A DNA stretch of 5,357 nt from Methanosarcinales archaeon (lineage in GTDB: Archaea; Halobacteriota; Methanosarcinia; Methanosarcinales; Methanogasteraceae), in assembly GCA_003661105.1 (NCBI GenBank), contig QMVM01000156.1:1-5357 (forward strand), given 5' to 3'. Each line of letters opens with the position of its first letter. Positions within the stretch are counted from its first letter, which is position 1. The position numbers were made by a program, and so were the translations under genes. The notes under the pieces were generated by a model. It saw nothing but the letters and a program-made list of their open reading frames with translations, searched no databases and was not told the DNA's origin. This document shows positions 1 to 4,676 of this stretch, piece after piece.

Positions 1-63
1 AGGTCGTACTCGCCGCATCAGTACAATGTCGCGCTGGATGTGGAGGTGTGCAGGGGGTTGTAA
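1..63 (+). CDS. Possible 3' end of a gene entering from the left
   Basis: Frame 1 is open from the first base to a TAA at 61-63 and reads RSYSPHQYNVALDVEVCRGL. Codon choice (AAT GTC GCG CTG GAT GTG GAG GTG) is the kind seen in the real genes of this window, and alternating hydrophobic and charged residues suggest a final beta strand. Only 20 codons are visible, no family can be named, and a frame this short can be open by chance. Confidence 0.3.
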   Translation, partial: RSYSPHQYNVALDVEVCRGL

Positions 64-414
64 AGTTACTCTGGTGCTGGCGTTGTTTTGGTATTGTTAT
101 TGGTTCGAGTCTCGTGTCTGATGTCCTGGGTTTCGGGCGTCTGGAGACCTCAGAATTCTAGCATAACACCGAACGAGCTGACAGACCTGCTCACAAGGGG
201 TTTTATGTGGGGTGAGTTTCAATTTATTAGCATGGAAATAGGAGAACTCTGCCATGATCGATGTGTGGTTTTTCTGCTGGAGGGACGTATGCAGGACATC
301 GGTACAGCCAAACCGAATACGAGCGGCGCGATGTATGCCGGCTTTAGACTTAAGTCCAAGGTTTGGTGACTGGGGCTGAGGAATGACGGATTCATGCTGT
401 GTGGGATTGATAGG
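64..414. other. Stretch without a supportable gene
   Basis: About 350 bases of roughly 50% GC. A plus frame is open from after the TAA at 61-63 to a TGA at 367-369, with possible starts TTG 88 and ATG 121. Minus-strand frames are also open across much of the same bases. None has a Shine-Dalgarno site at a usable distance, a recognisable domain or convincing codon use. The overlapping open frames could be the remnant of a decayed gene or mobile element, but I see no terminal inverted repeats or transposase motifs. Confidence 0.4.
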
Positions 415-422
415 TTTATAAA
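415..422 (+). promoter_or_regulatory. TATA box for the membrane protein gene
   Basis: TTTATAAA preceded by purine-rich GATAGG, which could serve as a BRE. An archaeal start site about 25 bases downstream would fall near 444, leaving a leader of only a dozen bases before the ATG at 457. This fits the absence of a good Shine-Dalgarno site there and favours the 457 start. Confidence 0.5.
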
Positions 423-456
423 CAAATTTTCAAATGTAAAAGAGTAGACTTTTAGT

Positions 457-1242
457 ATGATTAAGCCAAATACACATTACCAAATAATAATGAAACATCC
501 AACAAACTTAAAACTCTTTGCGATATTTATGCTTACAATCTTGTTAATAGGGGTTATTGTATATTTACATGTAACTATTATAGCTAATGAAGAAACTACT
601 GATTTTATCGAGATCGAGGGGTATGAAGGGGACTTTAAATTTATTAATAAGCCACATATAGATATTAAATATGTCCAAGGTGGCGAAGACCTAATTACTT
701 TTTATTTTAGAATTAGAAGATTGAATGAAAGTAAAGAGGGGCGTTTTCGAATCTATATTGATGGAAAAATGAAAGAAAAGGTTATGGGGTCATGGAATGT
801 TAAACATAGCCATTCTTACGGAAACAATCACTACTATATAATAGACTTTCAAGAGGGAAATGAGGCACTATTTTTCCAAACGTTTTATTGTAATTTATTT
901 GCGGATCATACAGGTAACGTTAAACTAAAGCTCATGATAACTGATTATTCTGGAAATCTTATCGACGGAGTTAAAATAAATTTTGTTGGGTTAGACGAAT
1001 TTGACATAGAAAATATATCTCCCGAGCCAAATTATATAAATCCATATTATGTATCATTTATTCATAAATCAAAAATTGAACCTTATTTCTATGGGTATGT
1101 AATCAAAGGTGATAATGAAAATATTAAGCAACGTATTAAAAAAACCGAGTTCTATTGTGGTGTGGGGATAGCTATTCTTGTATCTGCTATTACGCAATTA
1201 GTGATTGAAGTTATAAAAGATATTAAAGGAAAAATTGATTAA
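457..1242 (+). CDS. Unrecognised membrane protein, two membrane segments
   Basis: A 261-residue protein that I do not recognise. A hydrophobic segment at about residues 19-42 (KLFAIFMLTILLIGVIVYLH) follows a short basic N-terminus. A middle region of about 190 residues, rich in Phe, Tyr, Ile and Asn with alternating hydrophobic residues (probably beta-rich), follows it. A second hydrophobic segment lies at about 232-253, before a lysine-rich tail (KDIKGKID). The likely topology is both ends in the cytoplasm and the central domain outside. Only one cysteine lies in the central domain (C145), so no disulfide within it is evident. Starts at 457 or 490 (residue 12) are both possible; the TATA box at 415 favours 457. 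The gene is about 30% GC with many ATA and AAA codons, unlike every neighbour, which suggests horizontal acquisition. A phage, plasmid or defence-related origin is conceivable but has no direct support. Confidence 0.7.
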   Translation: MIKPNTHYQIIMKHPTNLKLFAIFMLTILLIGVIVYLHVTIIANEETTDFIEIEGYEGDFKFINKPHIDIKYVQGGEDLITFYFRIRRLNESKEGRFRIYIDGKMKEKVMGSWNVKHSHSYGNNHYYIIDFQEGNEALFFQTFYCNLFADHTGNVKLKLMITDYSGNLIDGVKINFVGLDEFDIENISPEPNYINPYYVSFIHKSKIEPYFYGYVIKGDNENIKQRIKKTEFYCGVGIAILVSAITQLVIEVIKDIKGKID

Positions 1243-1380
1243 ACAAGAGATAAATATTAATATGTAACAACAACCTACTGGCACTTAACATGGTTCACGA
1301 GCTTGTTTCTTTGTGGTCGCATCTCTTAAATTGCCTGAGTATAATATTATAATCAAAAAATCCAAAGTATAAAATAATTT
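1243..1380. other. AT-rich intergenic tail of the island
   Basis: No reading frame of note. AAGAGAT (1245-1251) is complementary to ATCTCTT (1321-1327), but 7 bases about 70 apart could be chance. The sequence GTATAAAATAAT at 1367-1378 resembles a TATA box; a start about 25 bases downstream would fall close to 1400, where the structured element begins. Confidence 0.35.
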
Positions 1381-1454
1381 CCGAGAATCCACCCTGATGC
1401 CTCGGACTTTACGAAGCAGTCCGGGGTCGTTGATTTGACAACCCCTGCCCGAGG
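1381..1454 (+). ncRNA. Candidate structured RNA or regulatory element with alternative stems
   Basis: Several overlapping inverted repeats share the same segment. CCGAG 1381-1385 can pair with CTCGG 1401-1405. CCTCGGACT 1400-1408 can form a 9-bp hairpin (one T-G pair) with 1418-1426 around a 9-base loop. CCTCGG 1400-1405 is also perfectly complementary to CCGAGG 1449-1454, which would close a domain containing a GTTG/CAAC hairpin (1429-1432 with 1439-1442) extended by GGG/CCC. These pairings compete, as in a switch or a compact small RNA. A TATA-like box at 1367-1378 is at the right distance to start a transcript near 1400. The element could instead be an operator acting as DNA, since the likely TATA box of the next gene lies just downstream. 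I match it to no known RNA family. Confidence 0.35.
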
Positions 1455-1457
1455 ATA

Positions 1458-1467
1458 ATTTTAAATG
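1458..1467 (+). promoter_or_regulatory. TATA-like box for the small cysteine protein and methyltransferase
   Basis: ATTTTAAATG preceded by purine-rich GAGGAT. A start about 25 bases downstream, near 1487-1490, would give a leader of about 20 bases that includes the strong Shine-Dalgarno site at 1497-1504. With this promoter, the structured element at 1381-1454 would lie upstream of the transcript. Confidence 0.4.
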
Positions 1468-1496
1468 CCATAACCAGATATTAAACCTGAACGAAA

Positions 1497-1504
1497 GGAG
1501 GTGA
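1497..1504 (+). promoter_or_regulatory. Strong Shine-Dalgarno site deciding the start at 1510
   Basis: GGAGGTGA is a full 8-base complement of the archaeal 16S 3' end. It lies 5 bases before ATG 1510. A GTG at 1501 is part of the site itself, so the in-frame GTG start is rejected in favour of ATG 1510. Confidence 0.85.
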
Positions 1505-1509
1505 ACAGT

Positions 1510-1839
1510 ATGGTAGAAATACCTGAACTAAGTAAGGAAGATGTCCAGAAGACCGCTTCAGAGACGTTTGTTGGAATTTTGGTAGGTACCGGAGCTTACA
1601 TCCGGCAAAAACTGGGACAAGAGGCAGAGGATGAACTCGGGACTATGGCAGCAGAGGGCTGTGCCATGAACTTAAACGCACTGGGTGTCGACACTCCGCT
1701 TAAATACGCACTCCACTATGCAACCATGAGTAAAAACCTGCATGGCAGCGATGTCAATGTAGAATGCGATTCAAAGAGTGCCGTTATCGATACAAAGACG
1801 TGTGCTACGTTAAAGGCAGCCATGGAACTCAAAGAGTAA
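1510..1839 (+). CDS. Small cysteine-containing protein, N-terminal part before an in-frame stop
   Basis: This reads 109 residues and ends at TAA 1837-1839. The first half is helical and Ala/Gly-rich; cysteines lie at 51, 86 and 98. The TKTC at 95-98, after a segment of beta-strand character, resembles the central cysteine region of small archaeal proteins related to the ATC-hydrolase-like and hydrocarbon-binding (V4R) groups. That assignment rests on pattern memory only. The same frame resumes straight after the stop and supplies what looks like the missing C-terminus with a CxxC pair, so the natural protein is probably about 154 residues. The start has an excellent Shine-Dalgarno site and codon use matches the neighbours, so the gene is expressed or was until recently. 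The methyltransferase follows in the same direction. Alternatives are a true short protein, a recent nonsense mutation or a base error. Confidence 0.65.
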   Translation: MVEIPELSKEDVQKTASETFVGILVGTGAYIRQKLGQEAEDELGTMAAEGCAMNLNALGVDTPLKYALHYATMSKNLHGSDVNVECDSKSAVIDTKTCATLKAAMELKE

Positions 1840-1842
1840 GGA

Positions 1843-1974
1843 ATGCCGATATCCCGAGAGGAGTACTGCCGTGGTTGCATAGACGGATACCACAAGAAAG
1901 TAGCAGCGAACGTCGGGATGAGCCTGGACGCAACGTTTACAAAAGATGGGTGCAGGATGACAATAACAAAGTGA
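1843..1974 (+). CDS. Same-frame continuation of the small cysteine protein after the TAA
   Basis: From ATG 1843, two codons past the TAA at 1837 and in the same frame, 43 residues run to TGA 1972-1974. The piece begins MPISREEYCRGCIDGY and ends GCRMTITK, with a CxxC pair, a helix-like KKVAANVG segment, then a final Cys beside a short strand. This resembles the closing part of ATC-hydrolase-like or V4R-type small domains (Cys pair, helix, Gly, Cys, strand). No independent Shine-Dalgarno site fits: AAGGA touches the ATG. It could be made by reinitiation after the TAA (three bases between stop and start), by readthrough, or not at all if the gene is broken. The next gene starts 22 bases on. Confidence 0.5.
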   Translation: MPISREEYCRGCIDGYHKKVAANVGMSLDATFTKDGCRMTITK

Positions 1975-1996
1975 TCCGGAAACCACTATCCACATA

Positions 1997-2770
1997 ATGC
2001 CAGAGATAAACATCCCAAAATACTACGACAACCTCGCATCCGACTACGACACAAGACTCGTAAATCCGCAACTCGACTACATGCGGACGGTCGAGGATTC
2101 GGTACTGTCTGACAACGTAGAGGGTCTGCACGGCATCATCCTCGATGTCGGCTGCGGGACCGGGAAACAGACGCTTGATCTGGCAGGGCAGGGCTTTGAC
2201 GTAATCGGTCTCGACATCTCGTCAGAGATGATCCGCGTCGCAAAGAAGAAGGCAGAGGACAGAGGGCTTTCGATACCGTTTGTCATCGCAAGTGCGGATG
2301 CGCTCCCATTTAAGGAGGGGTGCATCTCGATGCTCATCTCGATGTTCTGCGCGTATAGCCATATCCCAAAGTACGACCAGGCATTTCGCGAGATGCATCG
2401 CGTACTTGTGAAAGGGGGGCGGGTTATATTCACCATCGTTAACCGGTGGAATCTTAACTGGTGGCTCAGGCATACTCTTGTTGGAAACCGTGACTGGGTT
2501 AGGCATGCCCTTAAAAATAAGGACTTCGTAATCGACGGACTCTGGACGTACTATTTCTCAAGAAAGGAACTTACGAGGAAGATGGTGGGGGCAGGGTTTC
2601 AGAAGACGCGCGTTGGCAGTGTGATGATCTTCCTGTACCCGCATTTAGAGCGCATCGAAACGGATGCCTCCCTCTACCTGCGAGTTTCCGGCAGGATCGA
2701 GAACATGGTGCGCTGGATCTTCCCGTTTAACGGTATCGGCTACTACCTGCTTGCAATCTGCACGAAATAA
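1997..2770 (+). CDS. Class I SAM-dependent methyltransferase (type 11/25-like)
   Basis: A 257-residue Rossmann-fold methyltransferase using S-adenosylmethionine; substrate unknown. The N-terminus (YYDNLASDYDTR, 9-20) is the usual lead helix of the family. Motif I is ILDVGCGTGK at 48-57. The acidic residue that binds the ribose is D73 in GLDIS. Motif III is ASADALPF at 98-105, and VLVKGGRVIF at 136-145 is the typical strand after the substrate region. The C-terminal third is Trp/Tyr/Phe-rich (WNLNWWLRH, GLWTYYF), which hints at a hydrophobic or aromatic substrate, but this is inference. No in-frame start lies close upstream of ATG 1997 and no Shine-Dalgarno is clear, so translation is probably coupled to the gene ending at 1974, 22 bases before, in one operon. 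It converges on the minus-strand regulator with a 37-base gap. Confidence 0.88.
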   Translation: MPEINIPKYYDNLASDYDTRLVNPQLDYMRTVEDSVLSDNVEGLHGIILDVGCGTGKQTLDLAGQGFDVIGLDISSEMIRVAKKKAEDRGLSIPFVIASADALPFKEGCISMLISMFCAYSHIPKYDQAFREMHRVLVKGGRVIFTIVNRWNLNWWLRHTLVGNRDWVRHALKNKDFVIDGLWTYYFSRKELTRKMVGAGFQKTRVGSVMIFLYPHLERIETDASLYLRVSGRIENMVRWIFPFNGIGYYLLAICTK

Positions 2771-2807
2771 CCATCAATCCTCGAAGTCAACAAGTCGGCA
2801 GTCCGTC

Positions 2808-3422
2808 TCAACGCACCCAGAGGGTGCGCAGGAGCGAGAATACCGGGACACCTTCGATCGTACTCTTCCCGAGTTTGTCGACGAGCACCGCAATTGCTAT
2901 TGGTTTTGCCCCCATCTCAGTCAGTTGCTTGATCGTCTCTGTAAGCGTTCCGCCGGTGGTGATCACGTCATCAACAAGCACACAGGTCATGCCTTTCGCA
3001 TCTGCGAAGTTGTGGCTGAAGATACCCGAAGCGTCCACATTCTCAGTGCCGAAGAGTTGCTTGTTCGGATAGAATATTGAGAGTTTGGTGCCGAGTTCGT
3101 TTGCAGCGATGCTTGCCAGCGGGATGCCGCTTACAGCGATACCGACCACCGCGTCGATCTCTGCTGCATCATTGACACTATCAAGGATCAGATCCGCAAC
3201 CGCATCAGAGATGCACCGCAACCGGTACGAACTCTCGCCGATGCTGCGCCAGTCCATCGACATATCCTGCGGTGCGCGGAGTTCCGTCTTCTTGCCGGCA
3301 TGTGTCAGTAGGTACGTGACAGTCTCCTTGGAGACGTTGAGCTCGTCGGCGATCTGTCCGACATGCATGCCATTCTCCTTCATTTCAATCGCTCGTTTTG
3401 TTAATTCATCAATACCGTTCAT
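2808..3422 (-). CDS. gfcR: GfcR/PyrE-like regulator: HTH plus phosphoribosyltransferase domain
   Basis: This 204-residue protein has an N-terminal helix-turn-helix at about residues 10-40 (GQIADELNVSKETVTYLL) fused to an orotate phosphoribosyltransferase-like domain. The PRPP loop is VLVDDVITTGGT at 148-159, with strand and turn AVVGIAVSGIPLAS at 91-104. Archaeal proteins of this design, formerly called PyrE-like, are regarded as DNA-binding regulators; the haloarchaeal member GfcR controls sugar catabolism. In methanogen relatives the targets are unknown, so pyrimidine synthesis should not be assumed. The start is ATG 3422-3420, behind AGGTGA. The same frame stays open to about 3608, but that extension would run through a tRNA gene and is rejected. 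The tRNA-Arg ends 24 bases upstream, suggesting cotranscription. The last codons form a 7-bp hairpin. Confidence 0.88.
   Translation of the reverse strand: MNGIDELTKRAIEMKENGMHVGQIADELNVSKETVTYLLTHAGKKTELRAPQDMSMDWRSIGESSYRLRCISDAVADLILDSVNDAAEIDAVVGIAVSGIPLASIAANELGTKLSIFYPNKQLFGTENVDASGIFSHNFADAKGMTCVLVDDVITTGGTLTETIKQLTEMGAKPIAIAVLVDKLGKSTIEGVPVFSLLRTLWVR
2812..2828 (-). repeat. Hairpin in the last codons of the regulator gene
   Basis: CGCACCC, a 3-base loop and GGGTGCG form a perfect 7-bp stem lying just before the TGA stop. No U-run follows on the minus strand, so a classical terminator is not supported. It may protect the mRNA 3' end between the convergent genes, or be incidental. Confidence 0.4.
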
Positions 3423-3427
3423 GCTAC

Positions 3428-3433
3428 TCACCT
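3428..3433 (-). promoter_or_regulatory. Shine-Dalgarno site fixing the regulator start
   Basis: On the minus strand AGGTGA lies 5 bases before ATG 3422, within the 24-base gap after the tRNA. It supports the short 204-residue product over the longer open frame. Confidence 0.8.
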
Positions 3434-3446
3434 GTATTGTGTTAAC

Positions 3447-3517
3447 GGGCTCGCCGCGATTCGAACACGAGTCATTGGGTCCGAAGCCCAATAGGATATC
3501 CGCTACCCTACGAGCCC
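3447..3517 (-). tRNA. tRNA-Arg, anticodon UCG
   Basis: A 71-base cloverleaf, read on the minus strand. The acceptor stem GGGCTCG/CGAGCCC is perfect. The D arm has a short stem (GGG/CCT) with GGA in the loop, the G18-G19-A20 arrangement usual in tRNA-Arg. The anticodon stem TTGGG/CCCAA encloses loop CTTCGGA with anticodon TCG, reading CGA arginine codons. The T arm is TCGTG, loop TTCGAAT, then CGCGG with two G-T pairs. The discriminator is G, CCA is not encoded and there is no intron, all usual in archaea. It sits between the SelB-like factor, whose stop is 35 bases upstream, and the regulator, whose ATG is 24 bases downstream, all on the same strand. Confidence 0.95.
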
Positions 3518-3528
3518 ATGTATTAGTA

Positions 3529-3566
3529 TCATCTTCCGCGGGAGTTGTAAAGTTATCGGAAGATGA
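3529..3566 (-). repeat. 10-bp perfect inverted repeat around the stop codon and tRNA promoter
   Basis: TCATCTTCCG (3529-3538) is the exact reverse complement of CGGAAGATGA (3557-3566), with 18 bases between. One arm lies in the last codons of the SelB-like gene; the other is 11 bases upstream of the tRNA. The spacer holds the TAA stop and a TATA-like ACTTTACAAC. It could fold as a stem at the mRNA 3' end, separating mRNA from tRNA, or act as an operator for the tRNA and regulator unit. Confidence 0.5.
3543..3553 (-). promoter_or_regulatory. Possible TATA box for the tRNA and regulator unit
   Basis: Minus-strand ACTTTACAACT is centred about 31 bases upstream of the tRNA 5' end. The expected start would be only a few bases before the mature tRNA, typical for archaeal tRNA genes. 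The match to the consensus is moderate. Confidence 0.4.
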
Positions 3567-4599
3567 AACCATATCCGACAAACCTCTGTTTCTCATCCAG
3601 ATTGGCAAGAATGAATCGGTCTGATTCGGTATAAGCGATCTTCTTTGAACCTGAAAGCATAAGAGTGCATTCGATACCGGGCAGAGCAGAGTCCGCGCAC
3701 TCTCCGTTTACCACAATCTCTTCGATGCGTGCGGGTGCCGACTGAAGTCCTACGAAGAGATGCAGCACATCCCCAACCGCAATCTGTTTTGTGAACTTTG
3801 AAAGTGTTGTGTTAAGCGTAACACCGGTGGAAACGAGCTCTTTCCCTTCTTCCGAGATCATATCTCCGCGCTCCACATCCTTCGGTTGTATGTGCTTAAG
3901 CGCAAGCCCCACTCTCGCGCCAGTCGCCGCGCTCTTTGCGTCAACGTCGTGCAGCTGGATCGACCGTATCTCGACAGGTTTCTCTGCCGGCATCATGAGC
4001 ATCTTATCCTTCGCATGTATCGTGCCCTGCTTGACCACGCCCAGGATCACGCAACCGATGCCGGTCACGTTAAAGACGTGATCAATCGCCACGCGCGGCG
4101 AAAGCGCATTTAGCTCCGCATTCTCGTTATCCACTACCGCGCCAACCGAAGATATCATCTCTTTTAGTTCTTCCATCCCCTCAAACGTCTCGGCAGATAC
4201 GATGGCGCACTCCCAGTTCTCGATGACCGTGCCAGCCCCGATCGTTCTGATCTTCTGCGCAAGCTCCTCGAGTGCATAAGGATACGAGGTGTCTGACTTG
4301 GTCAGCACGATCATCCCGTGCTTGTATTTTAACAGGTCAAGCAGGACGATACACTCGCCTGTGAATGCATCAGGACCTTCCGGCGGGACTGTGAGAAGTA
4401 CTATGTCCGATAGGTCGATTGCGGTCAGGAGCGGTTTTACGGACTTCGGGTAACCAGTGGCATCGGTTATCGTGAGTATGGTGCCGCTCTTGGTAAAGTC
4501 GTAGATCGTGACGTCTGACACGTTTCCTTTCTTGCCAAGTTTGGATGCGAGAGTTGTTCTTCCACTCTGCTCACCTCCGATGATTGCTATTTTTGTCAT
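3553..4599 (-). CDS. Archaeal SelB-like elongation factor with degenerate GTPase domain (aSelBL type)
   Basis: A 348-residue translational GTPase relative. The G domain spans about 1-165, EF-Tu domain 2 about 169-255 (IDHVFNVTGIGCVILG, then RSIQLHD and VERGDMIS), and domain 3 about 256-348. It lacks the C-terminal SECIS-binding domain of true SelB. The P-loop reads GGEQSGRTT (8-16), with Arg in place of the essential Lys. Switch I is nearly absent: about 30 residues separate the P-loop from the DxxG motif DATG (46-49), where EF-Tu relatives have about 60. The residue after DATG is Tyr50, replacing the catalytic His. TKSD (100-103) and SAE (135-137) stand for NKxD and SAL. The known aSelBL family is widespread in methanogens, lacks SECIS recognition and is thought to bind an aminoacyl-tRNA with impaired or lost GTP hydrolysis; its role is untested as far as I know. 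A TATA-like ATATAT about 27 bases upstream, with no close Shine-Dalgarno, suggests a leaderless mRNA. Confidence 0.85.
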   Translation of the reverse strand: MTKIAIIGGEQSGRTTLASKLGKKGNVSDVTIYDFTKSGTILTITDATGYPKSVKPLLTAIDLSDIVLLTVPPEGPDAFTGECIVLLDLLKYKHGMIVLTKSDTSYPYALEELAQKIRTIGAGTVIENWECAIVSAETFEGMEELKEMISSVGAVVDNENAELNALSPRVAIDHVFNVTGIGCVILGVVKQGTIHAKDKMLMMPAEKPVEIRSIQLHDVDAKSAATGARVGLALKHIQPKDVERGDMISEEGKELVSTGVTLNTTLSKFTKQIAVGDVLHLFVGLQSAPARIEEIVVNGECADSALPGIECTLMLSGSKKIAYTESDRFILANLDEKQRFVGYGFIFR

Positions 4600-4622
4600 G
4601 TTTACTCGTTCGTATCCTCTGT

Positions 4623-4630
4623 GATATATG
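4623..4630 (-). promoter_or_regulatory. TATA-like box for the SelB-like gene
   Basis: Minus-strand CATATATC is centred about 27 bases before ATG 4599, which puts the expected start within a few bases of the ATG. The only Shine-Dalgarno-like GAGG is about 16 bases from the ATG, too far to be ideal. Leaderless expression is therefore likely. Confidence 0.45.
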
Positions 4631-4676
4631 CTAATGCTACGTGGTGCTGTGTTGTATGCTATTGTATGCTATGCTA
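4629..4676. repeat. TGCTA short repeats with a perfect 10-bp tandem duplication
   Basis: TGCTA occurs at 4629, 4635, 4657, 4667 and 4672. TTGTATGCTA is repeated exactly in tandem at 4652-4661 and 4662-4671. The block fills the gap between the phosphatase stop and the SelB-like promoter. It may be replication-slippage debris or clustered protein-binding sites. Confidence 0.6.

Noticed and set aside
100..121. T-arm-like GGTTCGAGTC suggesting a tRNA
   Set aside because: The flanks do not form a T stem, and no acceptor or anticodon arm is present.
1394..1490. Box C/D sRNA with C-like TGATGC (1395-1400) and D-like CTGA (1487-1490)
   Set aside because: The boxes are about 85 bases apart, the C box is imperfect and convincing internal C'/D' boxes are missing.
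1764..1997. Plus-strand open frame of 77 codons overlapping the small cysteine protein
   Set aside because: It is a shifted frame of the 1510-1974 coding sequence, with Arg-rich low-quality translation.
3423..3608. Longer N-terminus of the regulator, open to about 3608
   Set aside because: It would translate through the tRNA-Arg gene and the end of the SelB-like gene; a good Shine-Dalgarno site precedes ATG 3422.
3085..3624. Plus-strand open frame of 179 codons
   Set aside because: It lies antisense to the regulator, the tRNA and the SelB-like gene end; the product is Ser/Ala-rich without a domain, a typical shadow.
4674..4676. TAG stop of the phosphatase as a pyrrolysine codon
   Set aside because: A second in-frame TAG follows five codons later, the intervening sequence is repeat DNA, and the family normally ends here.
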